This document shows, one piece after another, positions 1 to 9,694 of a stretch of DNA of 35,508 nt. Positions within the stretch are counted from its first letter, which is position 1; every line of letters begins with the position of its first letter. The position numbers and the translations under genes are program-made. This stretch comes from Betaproteobacteria bacterium. Lineage in GTDB: Bacteria > Pseudomonadota > Gammaproteobacteria > Burkholderiales > Burkholderiaceae_F. The DNA is taken from positions 1 to 35,508 of the forward strand of contig VBCK01000090.1 of NCBI GenBank assembly GCA_005882215.1. Reading direction: 5' to 3'. The notes beneath the pieces are model-generated. The model had not been told where the DNA came from. It worked only from the letters and a program-made list of their open reading frames with translations, and did no database searches.

Positions 1-689
1 TTCAGGCTCGAAAGATCGACCCGCACGCCCACGCCCATCGTCGAGGAGACCGCCAGCTTGCGCAGATAGATTCCCTTCACCGACGCCGGCTTGGCCTTCT
101 GCAAGGCGTCCACCAGTGCCGCCAGGTTGCCGCGCAGCTGGTCGGCGTCGAACGAAGCGCGCCCGATCGAGCAGTGGACGATGCCGGCCTTGTCGGCCCG
201 GAACTGGATCTGGCCGGCCTTCGCGTTGCGCACGGCCGCTGCCACGTCGGCGTTGACGGTTCCGACCTTCGGGTTCGGCATCAGGCCGCGCGGCCCCAGG
301 ATCTGCCCCAGCTGGCCGACCACGCGCATCGCGTCCGGCGAGGCGATCACCACGTCGAACTCCAGAAAGCCGCCCTTGATCTTCTGCGCCAGATCGTCGA
401 ATCCGACCACGTCGGCGCCGGCGGCGCGCGCCTCGTCGGCTTTCGCGCCCTGGGCGAACACCGCCACCCGGACCGAGCGGCCCGTTCCGGCCGGCAGCAC
501 CACCGAGCCGCGCACCGACTGGTCCGACTTCTTCGAATCGATGCCGAGCACCACGGCCGTGTCGATCGATTCATCGAACTTGGCGGTCGCGGTTTCCTTC
601 ACGATCTTCAATGCATCGGCGAGCGGGTAGAACCGGTTGTGCTCGACCTTGGCGCGGATCTGCCGGGACCGTTTCGATACGGCGCTCAT
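1..689 (-). CDS. rplA: 50S ribosomal protein L1 (partial, 3' end off the window)
   Basis: L1 binds 23S rRNA at the mobile L1 stalk, helps release deacylated tRNA, and in many bacteria represses its own rplKA mRNA. The reading frame starts at an ATG whose complement is at 687-689 and gives 229 codons before the window edge, beginning [16 protein letters not shown]. Recognisable family stretches include the segment around [14 protein letters not shown], which is the L1 signature region, and a C-terminal [20 protein letters not shown]. The family is about 230-235 residues, so only a few codons and the stop are missing. It lies 2 nt after the rplK stop, so translation of the two is probably coupled. 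No oddity is visible. The identification is very secure. Confidence 0.97.
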   Translation of the reverse strand, partial: MSAVSKRSRQIRAKVEHNRFYPLADALKIVKETATAKFDESIDTAVVLGIDSKKSDQSVRGSVVLPAGTGRSVRVAVFAQGAKADEARAAGADVVGFDDLAQKIKGGFLEFDVVIASPDAMRVVGQLGQILGPRGLMPNPKVGTVNADVAAAVRNAKAGQIQFRADKAGIVHCSIGRASFDADQLRGNLAALVDALQKAKPASVKGIYLRKLAVSSTMGVGVRVDLSSL

Positions 690-691
690 TG

Positions 692-1120
692 TCAACCCTC
701 CACGATGATGCCCATGCTGCGGGCCGACCCGGCGATCGTCTTGACCGCCGCCTCGAGGTTCGCCGCGGTCAGGTCCGGCATCTTCGCCTTGGCGACGTCC
801 TCGGCCTGCGAGCGGGTGATCTTGCCCACCTTATCTGTATGGGGCTTGCTCGAGCCTTTTTCAACCTTGGCGGCCTTCTTTATCAGGACCGTGGCCGGCG
901 GGGTCTTCATCACGAACGTGAAGCTCTTGTCGGCGAACGCCGTGATCACGACCGGGATCGGCAGCCCGGGTTCCATGCCCTGGGTCTGCGCGTTGAAGGA
1001 CTTGCAGAACTCCATGATGTTCAGGCCGCGCTGGCCGAGCGCGGGCCCGATCGGGGGCGAAGGGTTCGCCTTTCCGGCAGGTACCTGCAGCTTGATGTAG
1101 CCGACGACTTTCTTTGCCAC
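692..1120 (-). CDS. rplK: 50S ribosomal protein L11
   Basis: L11 binds the GTPase-associated region of 23S rRNA and is needed for elongation-factor function and for the stringent response through RelA. The 142-residue product has the normal family length and begins [20 protein letters not shown]. The N-terminal domain carries the conserved [20 protein letters not shown], and the C-terminal RNA-binding domain carries [21 protein letters not shown]. It sits 13 nt downstream of nusG and 2 nt upstream of rplA on the minus strand, the usual bacterial order. Nothing is unusual. Confidence 0.98.
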   Translation of the reverse strand: MAKKVVGYIKLQVPAGKANPSPPIGPALGQRGLNIMEFCKSFNAQTQGMEPGLPIPVVITAFADKSFTFVMKTPPATVLIKKAAKVEKGSSKPHTDKVGKITRSQAEDVAKAKMPDLTAANLEAAVKTIAGSARSMGIIVEG

Positions 1121-1133
1121 GACTGGCTCCTAG

Positions 1134-1757
1134 CTAAACCTTCTCGACCTGGCTGAATTCCAGTTCCACCGGGGTCGACCGTCCGAAAATCGTGACCGAC
1201 ACGCGCAGCCGGTTCTTCTCGTAGTTGACCTCTTCGACGTTGCCGTTGAAGTCGGTGAACGGCGGCTCCTTGATCCTGACCATCTCGCCCACCTCGAACA
1301 GAACCTTCGGGCGCGGCTTTTCGTAGCCCTCCTGCATCCGCTGCAGAATCTCGTCGACCTCGCGCTGCGACAGCGGCGACGGCCGGTTGGCCGTGCCGCC
1401 CAGGAAGCCGGTCACCTTGGGCGTCGTCTTCACCAGGTGCCAGGCCTCGTCGGCCATTTCCATCTCGACCAGCACGTAGCCGGAATACAGGCGCCGCTCG
1501 GTGATCGCCCGCTTGCCGCCCTTGATTTCGACCACTTCTTCAGTCGGCACCAGGACGCGCCCGAAATGGGCCTGCAGGCCAGCCCGCTCGATTCTTTCCT
1601 GCAGCGCGCGCGCCACGCTCTTTTCCATGCCCGAATAGGCGTGCACCACGTACCAGCGCTTGCCGGCGGCACCGTGTGCGCCCGCTGCCGGCGCGGCCTC
1701 CGGCGGCGGCGTGCCGGCGGGTTCGGCGTTTTCGATCGAACTGGTCGTATTCATCAT
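1134..1757 (-). CDS. nusG: Transcription termination/antitermination protein NusG
   Basis: NusG binds RNA polymerase through its NGN domain, suppresses pausing, and links polymerase to Rho or the ribosome through its C-terminal KOW domain. The NGN domain begins at [20 protein letters not shown], and the KOW part includes the segment from [17 protein letters not shown] to the end. The product is about 207 residues, longer than the E. coli protein (181), because of a low-complexity Ala/Pro/Glu-rich N-terminal tail of about 30 residues. The start is not certain: ATG codons at 1757 and 1754 overlap the secE stop (ATGA), and a GTG at 1763 is also in frame. I chose 1757 for the coupled overlap. It lies in the secE-nusG-rplK-rplA operon. 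Confidence 0.95.
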   Translation of the reverse strand: MMNTTSSIENAEPAGTPPPEAAPAAGAHGAAGKRWYVVHAYSGMEKSVARALQERIERAGLQAHFGRVLVPTEEVVEIKGGKRAITERRLYSGYVLVEMEMADEAWHLVKTTPKVTGFLGGTANRPSPLSQREVDEILQRMQEGYEKPRPKVLFEVGEMVRIKEPPFTDFNGNVEEVNYEKNRLRVSVTIFGRSTPVELEFSQVEKV

Positions 1758-2134
1758 TTCCACCCGAGCACCCAGTCGTACAGCAGCTTCTCAACCCCCT
1801 TGTCCACCAGAAACAGGAACAGGGCCATAGCGCCCACGAACCCAAATACCACCAGGGTCGTTTTCAGCGTCTCGTCACGAGTCGGCCAGGTGACGCGTTT
1901 GGCTTCCTCGTAAGCTTCGCGCGCGAACCCGATGAAGCGCTTGCCGGGCTCGCTGAACCACGCAACCACCAGTCCCAGCACCACGCCCCCGAGCAGCAGC
2001 GCCACGCGCAGCACCATCGGCTGCTCGGACCAGAAGCTGAAGCCGACCACTCCGACCAGCATCAGCAGCAGCGCCAGGCCGACCAGCAATTTGTCCGCAG
2101 GGCCCGAAACCGTTTCAACGTCCGTCTTGTTCAT
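1754..2134 (-). CDS. secE: Preprotein translocase subunit SecE
   Basis: SecE is the clamp subunit that stabilises SecY in the inner-membrane SecYEG channel. The 126-residue product starts [11 protein letters not shown] and has two hydrophobic segments in its first half, an amphipathic stretch with the family signature [18 protein letters not shown], and a final membrane segment, which is the three-helix form found in E. coli. An upstream in-frame start at 2164 would add ten Arg/Gly-rich residues, but the ATG at 2134 has a GGTGGT ribosome-binding site just before it and gives a normal N-terminus. The stop overlaps the nusG start. It follows tRNA-Trp by about 75 nt. Confidence 0.95.
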   Translation of the reverse strand: MNKTDVETVSGPADKLLVGLALLLMLVGVVGFSFWSEQPMVLRVALLLGGVVLGLVVAWFSEPGKRFIGFAREAYEEAKRVTWPTRDETLKTTLVVFGFVGAMALFLFLVDKGVEKLLYDWVLGWK

Positions 2135-2210
2135 CAGACCACCGCGCCCGCAGCGGGGCGCCACCTTATTTCAATCACCTTGCGTCTTGCGACGCACGGA
2201 ATGGACACCA

Positions 2211-2286
2211 TGGCAGGGGCAGAGGGAATCGAACCCCCAACCTTCGGTTTTGGAGACCGACGCTCTGCCAGTTGAGCTATACCCCT
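2211..2286 (-). tRNA. trnW: tRNA-Trp (anticodon CCA)
   Basis: Read on the minus strand the sequence folds into a standard 76-nt cloverleaf. The acceptor arms AGGGGTA and TGCCCCT pair (with G-U tolerance), the T-loop contains GGTTCGATT, and the 3' CCA is encoded at 2211-2213. The anticodon loop CTCCAAA gives anticodon CCA, complement at 2251-2253, decoding UGG. It lies between tuf and secE, a common betaproteobacterial arrangement, and is probably processed from the operon transcript. Confidence 0.96.
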
Positions 2287-2355
2287 AGCAAGCCGTGATG
2301 CCTGTTCACGGGGAGTAGCTTCGATCGCACTTCGGCTTGCGACCAGCGCTCTGGA

Positions 2356-2419
2356 GGCGCGAAGCAGTGCTTCGCGAAACCCCGCCTTCGCCCCCCCGCG
2401 GCCGTTACAAGCGTCACAG
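2356..2419. repeat. Dispersed repeat, copy A, with a 9-bp hairpin
   Basis: Positions 2356-2402 are identical over 47 bp to 10309-10355, and the similarity continues to 2419 (ending in a shared ACAAG-YGTCACAG). Within it, 2358-2376 is an inverted repeat with arms CGCGAAGCA and TGCTTCGCG around one G. It lies in the short gap between tuf and tRNA-Trp. Read on the minus strand it encodes the peptide RGGAKAGFREALLRA, which I recognise as a motif seen in spurious small ORFs of Burkholderiales genomes, consistent with a high-copy non-coding repeat. Its effect on tuf/secE readthrough is unknown. Confidence 0.85.
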
Positions 2420-2460
2420 TTGCAATCAAAAGCCCGTTCCCCAAGCAACCCTAAAACCCT

Positions 2461-3651
<1,191 letters not shown>

Positions 3652-3745
3652 GTCGCCGGCTCCTCGTCGATCCTGTCCTCATTGTTGGCATTTCATCGTT
3701 CACGTGTTGCCGCGCCGCCGCTCACGCGCAGCGACGCCTGATGCA

Positions 3746-3820
<75 letters not shown>

Positions 3821-3845
3821 TGCTTTTCGTGCGACCATCGAAGCT

Positions 3846-3919
3846 TGGAGCGGGTGAAGGGAATCGAACCCTCGTCATAAGCTTGGAAGGCTTCTGCTCT
3901 ACCATTGAGCTACACCCGC
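3846..3919 (-). tRNA. trnG: tRNA-Gly (anticodon TCC)
   Basis: The 74-nt minus-strand sequence has acceptor arms GCGGGTG and CACCCGC, a T-loop with GGTTCGATT, and encoded CCA at 3846-3848. The anticodon loop CTTCCAA gives TCC, decoding GGA/GGG. It is in the tRNA-Tyr/Gly/Thr cluster preceding tuf. Confidence 0.96.
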
Positions 3920-4095
3920 GTACAAGCGGCGCGCTGCGCCCCCGCGGGCGGCGCCGTTTCCCGCACCCCGCAAAACCGATTGGTTGAATTTGAACGTTCC
4001 CTGTACCTGCGTCCCGCCATTCGCTTCCGTCCGCCCGACGGTGCCGGCTGCGCCGCCCCTCACCAGCCCGAACCGCGCTGAAGCAAGATATCTGC

Positions 4096-4182
4096 TGGTG
4101 GAGGAGGTTGGATTCGAACCAACGTAGGCGCAAGGCCAACAGATTTACAGTCTGCCCCCTTTAACCACTCGGGCACCCCTCC
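4096..4182 (-). tRNA. trnY: tRNA-Tyr (anticodon GTA)
   Basis: The 87-nt minus-strand sequence is a class II tRNA with a long variable arm. The acceptor arms GGAGGGG and CCTCCTCC pair, the D-loop contains GAGTGGTTAAAG, the anticodon stem-loop CAGACTGTAAATCTG gives GTA, and CCA is encoded at 4096-4098. It is the first gene of the tRNA-tuf operon, and its 5' end lies only 13 nt after the -10 element at 4196-4201. Confidence 0.96.
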
Positions 4183-4195
4183 GAGGGAACCGCAA

Positions 4196-4224
4196 ATTAT
4201 CTTAGCTGCGGCTCCCCCTGTCAA
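4196..4224 (-). promoter_or_regulatory. Sigma70 promoter of the tRNA-Tyr/Gly/Thr-tuf operon
   Basis: On the minus strand a perfect -35 TTGACA (complement at 4219-4224) is followed, after exactly 17 nt, by the -10 GATAAT (complement at 4196-4201). This predicts initiation about 7 nt before the mature tRNA-Tyr 5' end. The match is the best in the window and sits where the main promoter of the tRNA-tuf-secE-nusG block should be. The spacer begins with a G-rich run. Confidence 0.85.
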
Positions 4225-4388
4225 ATTCGCTGCGCTGCGGCGGGCGGTATCGGACCGGCTCGACAGTCGGTGGCCAAGTCACCTGTGTGAGTGTGTGTGC
4301 TCACTAACGCCGTGCGTCAATTGGGCGCGGGCTCTGACCGGCTTGCCAGCCGTAGCTGCGCAGCAGCATAGGCTGGGAGGCACTAACT

Positions 4389-5159
4389 CTACATCTGCCG
4401 GAACAGATGCGTGAAGCTGCGGCTGACCTCGAGCTTTTGCGGGTGGTTTTTGAAGGTCACCAGCTGGCGGCCCCGCAGATCGCGCACCACGCCGGCCATC
4501 GCCCGCACGTTCACGATCGTGGAGCGGTGAATCTGCCAGAACAGCGCCGGGTCGAGCTGCTCGGCCAGCTCCCGGATCGGTACCCGGATCAGCGCTTCGT
4601 AAGCCTCCGTTTGAACGCGCGTGTATTTCTCGTCGGACACGAAAAACAGGATCTCGCCGACCGGAATCATCCGCAACTGCTGACCGATCGTGGCCTGTAT
4701 CCATTGCAGGTGCGGCTGGCCCCGCTGCCCCGAGGCGACCGTGTCCAGCTTGCGCGAGAGCTGGTCCAGCAGCGCGCCAAGGTCGGGCGGCGGCGCCTGC
4801 AGCCGTTGCTTCAGCCGGCTGACCGTGACCTCCAGCCGGGCAATCTCCGCCGGCTTCAGCACGTAGTCGACGGCGCCCTGCTCGAAAGCCTCGATCGCGA
4901 ACTCGCCGTAGGCGGTCACGAAGACGATATGGCAGTCGCTGCCGATTGCGCGGGCCGCTTCGACGCCGCTCATACCCGGCATCCGAATGTCGAGAAAGGC
5001 AAGATGCGGCCGCAACTGCTGCACCAGCTCGACCGCCTCCTGCCCGTTCTTCGCCTCGGCAACGACTTCAAGCTCCGGCCAGACCTCGGTCAGCCGGGCG
5101 CGCAACTGCTCGCGCATCAGTCGCTCGTCGTCGGCGATGATCGCGCGTGCCGCGGTCAT
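4389..5159 (-). CDS. LytTR-family two-component response regulator
   Basis: A 256-residue transcription regulator. The receiver domain occupies about residues 1-120, with the acidic pair D10/D11, the phosphoacceptor D57 in HLAFLDIRMPG and the conserved lysine in DYVLKP. A linker leads to a C-terminal LytTR DNA-binding domain (about 150-250), with the typical EILFFVSDEKYTRVQT and FWQIHRSTIVNVRAM segments. The start at 5159 puts the receiver domain at the normal position; the frame is open further upstream only because it overlaps the kinase gene. It begins 26 nt after the stop of the adjacent LytS-type kinase, so the pair is almost certainly cognate. Target genes are not evident. Confidence 0.92.
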   Translation of the reverse strand: MTAARAIIADDERLMREQLRARLTEVWPELEVVAEAKNGQEAVELVQQLRPHLAFLDIRMPGMSGVEAARAIGSDCHIVFVTAYGEFAIEAFEQGAVDYVLKPAEIARLEVTVSRLKQRLQAPPPDLGALLDQLSRKLDTVASGQRGQPHLQWIQATIGQQLRMIPVGEILFFVSDEKYTRVQTEAYEALIRVPIRELAEQLDPALFWQIHRSTIVNVRAMAGVVRDLRGRQLVTFKNHPQKLEVSRSFTHLFRQM

Positions 5160-5185
5160 GGTCGCGATGGCGCAGGCAAGGCCGA

Positions 5186-6643
5186 TCAGGCCGGCTGGGG
5201 CGAGGACTGCGGCGCCGGCTCGGCCACGCCGACCGTGTACGGCACCTGAATCGTCGCGATCGTCCCGCTCGGGGAATTCGCCTCGATCGTCAAGCGGCCG
5301 CGCGCACCGAACAGCGCCTGGAGCCGCTCCCGCACGTTGTTCAAACCCACGCCGCCGCCGCCGGAGCCGGCGGCGCCGAATCCGAGGCCCGTATCGCTGA
5401 CGACAACCCGCAGGTTGCCGTTGACCACATCTGCGCTCAAGGTCAGCACTCCGCCTTCCGGCTTCGGCTCCAGCCCATGCTTGATCGAATTCTCCACCAG
5501 CGTCTGCAGCATCATCGGCGGAAAGGCGGCCGTCGACAAGCCGGCCGGCATCGTAATTGCGAACTGCAGCCGATCGTCCATCCGAACCTTCAGGATCTCC
5601 AGGTACGAACGGCACTGCGCCATTTCCTGGCCGAGCGTCGAAGACGCCTGCCTCATCTGGGGCAGCGCCGCGCGCAGGTACTGGATCAGGTTCTTCTGCA
5701 TCCGGGAGGCGCGTGCCGGATCGGTCTCGATCAGGTAGTCGACCGAGGCGAGCGTGTTGAACAGGAAGTGCGGCTCGACCTGGGCCTGCATCGTTTTCAG
5801 CTGCGCTTCGGCCAGCTGGCGCTTCAGGCCTTCCTCGGCGGCCGCGGCGTCGGCCGCCTCCGCCCGCGACTCGGCCCGGCGCTTGGAACCGAGCGCGATC
5901 TTCATGATCAGCATCGCAAACACCAGCATCAGCACCCAGTCGGCCACATCCGGCCAGCGGCTCGGCTCGTCCGGGCGATCCGTCTTCAGGCGCTCCACCT
6001 TGCGATCGACCTGCTCCTGAACGATCTGCTCGATCTGCTCCTTCGCGGCTTCGACCGCCTCGGCCACCTTTTCCGGGTCGTTGATCACGCCGGGCGGCAC
6101 CGTCACCTTGGCGGACCCCGAGCCTTCAGCCGCCTTGTCCGATCCGGACGCTGCCGGCGATTTCGGCCCTTCTGCACCGGCCTTCGGCGCTGCCTCTTCC
6201 ACGCTCACGCCGTGCCGGTCGATCACGACCTTGCGCCCGTGCCGGTCGGCCTCGATCCGCACCCCGTTTTCGTCGATCTGGACCTTGGGCTGCGCCGCAG
6301 CGGGCTGATCCTGCGAGGGCCGGCTGATGCGCAGCCCGTCGGAATCGACCGAGATCTTCACTTCCACCGGGAGGTGGGTGTCGTGCTTATGCGTCTTGCG
6401 CGCCGAGAAGAAGATGTCATCGGCCAACGCGGCCAACATCAACATCAGCAACGACAGCAGGATGAACTTGCCCCACCCGATCGACGCCAGCCAGTTGCCG
6501 ATGCGCGCCGCCGCCTCGGCCACGAACTGCGCCAGCGCGCGGCGGCGCTCAGCCCGTCCGTTTGCGGCCATGCGATCGGCGGCGGCCACGTCTGGCGGCG
6601 GGGTCGGATTTGCTGCGCCGGGCTGCGGATCGGTCATCGTCAC
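5186..6643 (-). CDS. LytS-type sensor histidine kinase with unusual periplasmic repeat domain
   Basis: A 485-residue inner-membrane kinase. After a cytoplasmic N-terminal stretch there is a membrane segment near residues 58-78 (FILLSLLMLMLAALA), a periplasmic region to about 235, a second membrane segment (WVLMLVFAMLIMKIAL), a coiled-coil linker rich in Ala/Glu, and the His_kinase domain with the phosphorylated H292 in QVEPHFLFNTL. The C-terminal ATPase has an N box (LQTLVENSIKHGL) and a glycine-rich G box (DTGLGFG, GGGVGLNNVRERL). The periplasmic part has three short repeats of the type V-x-I/V-D-x-x-G-V/L-x-I/V, then an Ala/Ser/Gly linker and a helical stretch. I do not recognise this sensor domain. 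It is paired with the LytTR regulator downstream and is divergent from hpd. Confidence 0.9.
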   Translation of the reverse strand: MTMTDPQPGAANPTPPPDVAAADRMAANGRAERRRALAQFVAEAAARIGNWLASIGWGKFILLSLLMLMLAALADDIFFSARKTHKHDTHLPVEVKISVDSDGLRISRPSQDQPAAAQPKVQIDENGVRIEADRHGRKVVIDRHGVSVEEAAPKAGAEGPKSPAASGSDKAAEGSGSAKVTVPPGVINDPEKVAEAVEAAKEQIEQIVQEQVDRKVERLKTDRPDEPSRWPDVADWVLMLVFAMLIMKIALGSKRRAESRAEAADAAAAEEGLKRQLAEAQLKTMQAQVEPHFLFNTLASVDYLIETDPARASRMQKNLIQYLRAALPQMRQASSTLGQEMAQCRSYLEILKVRMDDRLQFAITMPAGLSTAAFPPMMLQTLVENSIKHGLEPKPEGGVLTLSADVVNGNLRVVVSDTGLGFGAAGSGGGGVGLNNVRERLQALFGARGRLTIEANSPSGTIATIQVPYTVGVAEPAPQSSPQPA

Positions 6644-6842
6644 ATCGAAGCGTCGAAATCAGCTCGAACTGTACGACCCTGCTGCCGCCCGCGGGACCCG
6701 AATACGACAGGCCGCAACTTCCGGGGGTCGGACTGCACAGGCGCGCGCTCGGCGACGATCCGTCGCGCTGTGCTGCGCGGCGCAATTTTGCCGTTTTTCA
6801 AGTGGCATATCATTGCCCGATCCAGTATCGAAGCTCTGCGCG

Positions 6843-7979
6843 ATGGCCACTGACGACGCCCACAATCCGATGGGCACCGACGGTTTCGAGTTCGTCGAAT
6901 ACGCGGCCCCCGATCCGGCGGCGCTCGGTGCGCTGTTCGAAAGCCTGGGGTTCGTCGCGCTGGCGAAGCACCGCCACAAGCGGGTGACGCTGTACCGCCA
7001 GGGCGACATCAATTTCATCATCAACTCGGAGCCGGATTCGTTCGCGCAGCGCTTCGCCCGCCTTCACGGACCTTCGATCTGCGCGATCGCGCTGCGCGTG
7101 CAGGACGCCGCGCACGCGTACCGCCGCGCGCTCGAGCTTGGAGCCTGGGGCTTCGATTCCCGATCCGGCCCGATGGAACTGAACATTCCGGCGATCAAGG
7201 GCGTCGGCGACAGCCTGATCTATTTCGTGGACCGCTGGCGCGGCAAGAACGCGGCGCAGTCCGGCTACCGTCCAGGCCGCATCGGCGACATCGGTATCTA
7301 CGACGTCGATTTCGAACCGCTCGAACGGCCCGGACACGACGGCGACCTGCAGCCGGCCGGCGCCGGGCTGCAGCAGATCGACCATCTGACGCACAACGTG
7401 CACCGCGGCCGGATGAAGGAGTGGGCCGAGTTCTACCAGCGCCTGTTCAACTTCCGCGAAGTGCGCTACTTCGACATCGAGGGCCGGCAGACCGGTCTGA
7501 AGAGCAAGGCGATGTGCAGCCCGTGCGGCAAGATCCGGATTCCGATCAACGAGAGTTCGGATGACCATAGCCAGATCGTCGAGTACCTGGACCAGTACCA
7601 CGGAGAGGGCATCCAGCACATCGCGCTGGGGACCTCGGACATCTATCACGCGGTGGCCGCGCTGCGCGCGCGCGGCGTACAGTTCCAGGACACGCCGGAC
7701 ACCTACTTCGAGGCGATCGACACGCGCCTGCCGGGGCACGGCGAGCCGCTCGAGGAGCTGCGCCGCCTGCGCATTCTGATCGACGGCAATCCGAACGCGG
7801 CCCGCAAGGAGGTGCTGCTGCAGATCTTCACGCGCGATGTGATCGGACCCATTTTCTTCGAGATAATCCAGCGCAAGGGCCACGAAGGGTTCGGCGAAGG
7901 CAACTTCCAGGCTCTGTTCGAATCGATCGAGCTCGATCAGATCCGGCGCGGCGTTCTGAAGCCGCACGCGGTCGTGTGA
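6843..7979 (+). CDS. hpd: 4-hydroxyphenylpyruvate dioxygenase
   Basis: This non-haem iron enzyme converts 4-hydroxyphenylpyruvate and O2 to homogentisate and CO2 in tyrosine breakdown. The 378-residue product starts MATDDAHNPMGTDGFEFVEY; the frame is open further upstream, but that part has no similarity to the family. The fold is two vicinal-oxygen-chelate halves. The three iron ligands are visible in the second half: H181 in QQIDHLTHNV, H259 in GIQHIALGTSDIYH and E340 in FFEIIQRKGHEGFGEGNF. It is followed 54 nt later by the phenylalanine hydroxylase gene, so the two probably form one aromatic-catabolism transcript. No maleylacetoacetate-branch genes are in the window. Confidence 0.96.
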   Translation: MATDDAHNPMGTDGFEFVEYAAPDPAALGALFESLGFVALAKHRHKRVTLYRQGDINFIINSEPDSFAQRFARLHGPSICAIALRVQDAAHAYRRALELGAWGFDSRSGPMELNIPAIKGVGDSLIYFVDRWRGKNAAQSGYRPGRIGDIGIYDVDFEPLERPGHDGDLQPAGAGLQQIDHLTHNVHRGRMKEWAEFYQRLFNFREVRYFDIEGRQTGLKSKAMCSPCGKIRIPINESSDDHSQIVEYLDQYHGEGIQHIALGTSDIYHAVAALRARGVQFQDTPDTYFEAIDTRLPGHGEPLEELRRLRILIDGNPNAARKEVLLQIFTRDVIGPIFFEIIQRKGHEGFGEGNFQALFESIELDQIRRGVLKPHAVV

Positions 7980-8033
7980 AGGTGTCCGAAGCAGACGCGG
8001 CCGACGCTCGGTTGCTTGCATTCAGGAAATGCC

Positions 8034-8900
8034 ATGACGATGACCCCAGTGACCTACGGCGGATCGCGGCGCCCTCCACGCGGCGACTACTCGGTGGCGC
8101 GCCAGGACTACACCTGCGACCAGGCCTGGGACAGCTACACGCCGCAGCAGCACACGCTGTACGCGCGACTGTATGCGCGGCAGTTGCGGCTGGTGCACGG
8201 GCGCGCCTGCGATGAGTTCCTGCAGGCGCTCGCGCATCTGGACATGGGGGGCGGTATTCCCCGCTTCGAGCACGTATGCGACCGTCTCGCCAATGCCACC
8301 GGCTGGCAGATCGTCGCTGTTCCGGGCCTGATCCCGGAGGATGCGTTCTTCCGGCTGTTGGCGCAGCGCCGCTTCCCGGTCACCGTCTGGCTGCGCACGC
8401 CGGAGGAATTCGACTACATCGTCGAGCCCGATCTGTTTCACGATCTGTTCGGACACGTACCGCTGCTGTTCGATCCGGTGTTCGCCGACTACATGCAGGC
8501 GTACGGTGAAGGAGGGCTGAAGGCGCAGCGGCGCAACGCGCTCGAGCTGCTGGCGAGGTTGTACTGGTACACGGTCGAATTCGGGCTGATCGACACGGCG
8601 CGCGGCCTGCGCGTCTATGGCGCCGGCATCCTGTCCTCGCCCGGCGAACTGGAGCGGGCGCTGCCCGACCCCAATCCGGTGCGGATCGGCTTCGATCTGC
8701 GCCGCGTGCTGCGCACCCAGTACGAGATCGACGACTTCCAGAAGACCTACTTCGTAATCGACAGTTTCGCGCAACTGTTCGAGCAGACCGCCCAGGACTT
8801 CGCGCCGATCTACGAGGAACTGCTGCCGCTGCCGTCCTACCCGTCCGATCGCGCCCAACCGGGCGACCGCCTGTACGGCGCCCGTGCCACGTCCAGCTAG
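8034..8900 (+). CDS. phhA: Phenylalanine 4-monooxygenase
   Basis: This pterin-dependent, iron-containing enzyme hydroxylates phenylalanine to tyrosine. The product is 288 residues, the length of the short bacterial enzymes that lack a regulatory domain. The iron site is seen as H136 and H141 in FHDLFGH and E182 in WYTVEFGL, matching the spacing known from the Chromobacterium enzyme. The start at ATG 8034 follows an AGGAAA ribosome-binding site; a TTG six codons earlier is less likely. It works just upstream of the hpd step: phenylalanine to tyrosine, then transamination, then hpd. Its stop abuts the stop of the convergent gspC with no gap. Confidence 0.96.
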   Translation: MTMTPVTYGGSRRPPRGDYSVARQDYTCDQAWDSYTPQQHTLYARLYARQLRLVHGRACDEFLQALAHLDMGGGIPRFEHVCDRLANATGWQIVAVPGLIPEDAFFRLLAQRRFPVTVWLRTPEEFDYIVEPDLFHDLFGHVPLLFDPVFADYMQAYGEGGLKAQRRNALELLARLYWYTVEFGLIDTARGLRVYGAGILSSPGELERALPDPNPVRIGFDLRRVLRTQYEIDDFQKTYFVIDSFAQLFEQTAQDFAPIYEELLPLPSYPSDRAQPGDRLYGARATSS

Positions 8901-9515
8901 CTACTGGGCGCTCGGCGTGCCGGTTACCTCGCGACGTCCGGGCGGACCGCGGGGCGGCTCGGGCCGCGGTGGCGGCACCGCGACCTGTGATCGCCCGCCG
9001 CCCACACGGCGTGCCGGGGATGGGGATGCGTCCTGGCTGGGTGCGGTCAATACGTTGCCGTGCCGCTCGAAGCTCGCGCCCTGGGCCGCTCCGGGACCGG
9101 CCAACGCGGCCATCGGGGCACTGGGCACGCGCAATTGGCGCCGCACTCCGCCGGAGTCCAGCGTTACGCTGCCCGGGTCCACGTTAACCAGCGTGGAGCC
9201 CGGGGCAACCTCCTGGCCCAGCCGGACTGCCTTGGCCGGCCGGTCGCCCACCACGAACACGGCCGCGGAGTCGCGGCCGGCCGCGAAAACACCGGCCAGC
9301 TGAATATTGCCGATCGGCCCAGTGACGGGCTCCACCTGACCGAATGCCCGCGCCAGCAGCACCGGGTCGGGATCGCGAACGGTCATCGACCGCACCGGGG
9401 CCGGCGCAGGCGTCGGGGGCGGCGTCATCAGCCGGATCGCCCCGTAAGCCAGCTGCGCGCAGGCCAACGCCGCACCAAAGAAATGAATCAGCAATCGACT
9501 CAGATTGGCGAACAT
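8901..9515 (-). CDS. gspC: Type II secretion system inner-membrane protein GspC (short form)
   Basis: GspC links the inner-membrane platform of the T2SS to the secretin. The 204-residue product has a short cytoplasmic start, one membrane segment (LIHFFGAALACAQLAYGAI), a Pro-rich stretch and an HR domain from about residue 60 (NIQLAGVFAAGRDSAAVFVV through GGVRRQLRV). The C-terminal part is Pro/Arg/Gly-rich with no PDZ or coiled-coil domain, so this is a short GspC. The start is taken at the ATG at 9515 because the sequence before it looks non-coding; no clear ribosome-binding site supports it. It is divergent from gspG and convergent with phhA, apart from the main gsp cluster. Confidence 0.85.
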   Translation of the reverse strand: MFANLSRLLIHFFGAALACAQLAYGAIRLMTPPPTPAPAPVRSMTVRDPDPVLLARAFGQVEPVTGPIGNIQLAGVFAAGRDSAAVFVVGDRPAKAVRLGQEVAPGSTLVNVDPGSVTLDSGGVRRQLRVPSAPMAALAGPGAAQGASFERHGNVLTAPSQDASPSPARRVGGGRSQVAVPPPRPEPPRGPPGRREVTGTPSAQ

Positions 9516-9694
9516 GCAGATCGCACTGCGATTTTCAGGCGCCTCCGTGCGGCCGAGCGCATCCTTGCGATCCGGTGCCGCGCTGCCGGCCCACGCCAAG
9601 GCGGCCCCACGGTATCATGCGCGCCCCGGCTTGGCGAATGCAAAAAACCTTGCTGCCTCAACCATTTCCGTTCACATCTTCAGTCGATCCCTAG

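Noticed and set aside
4389..5615. A longer version of the LytTR regulator starting at 5615
   Set aside because: The extra N-terminal part overlaps the kinase gene in another frame and has no receiver-domain similarity; the ATG at 5159 gives a normal receiver start.
9516..9694. Divergent promoters between gspC and gspG
   Set aside because: A TATCAT at 9613 could be a -10, but no -35 lies at a proper distance and no convincing minus-strand promoter is seen. The region surely contains promoters but they cannot be placed.
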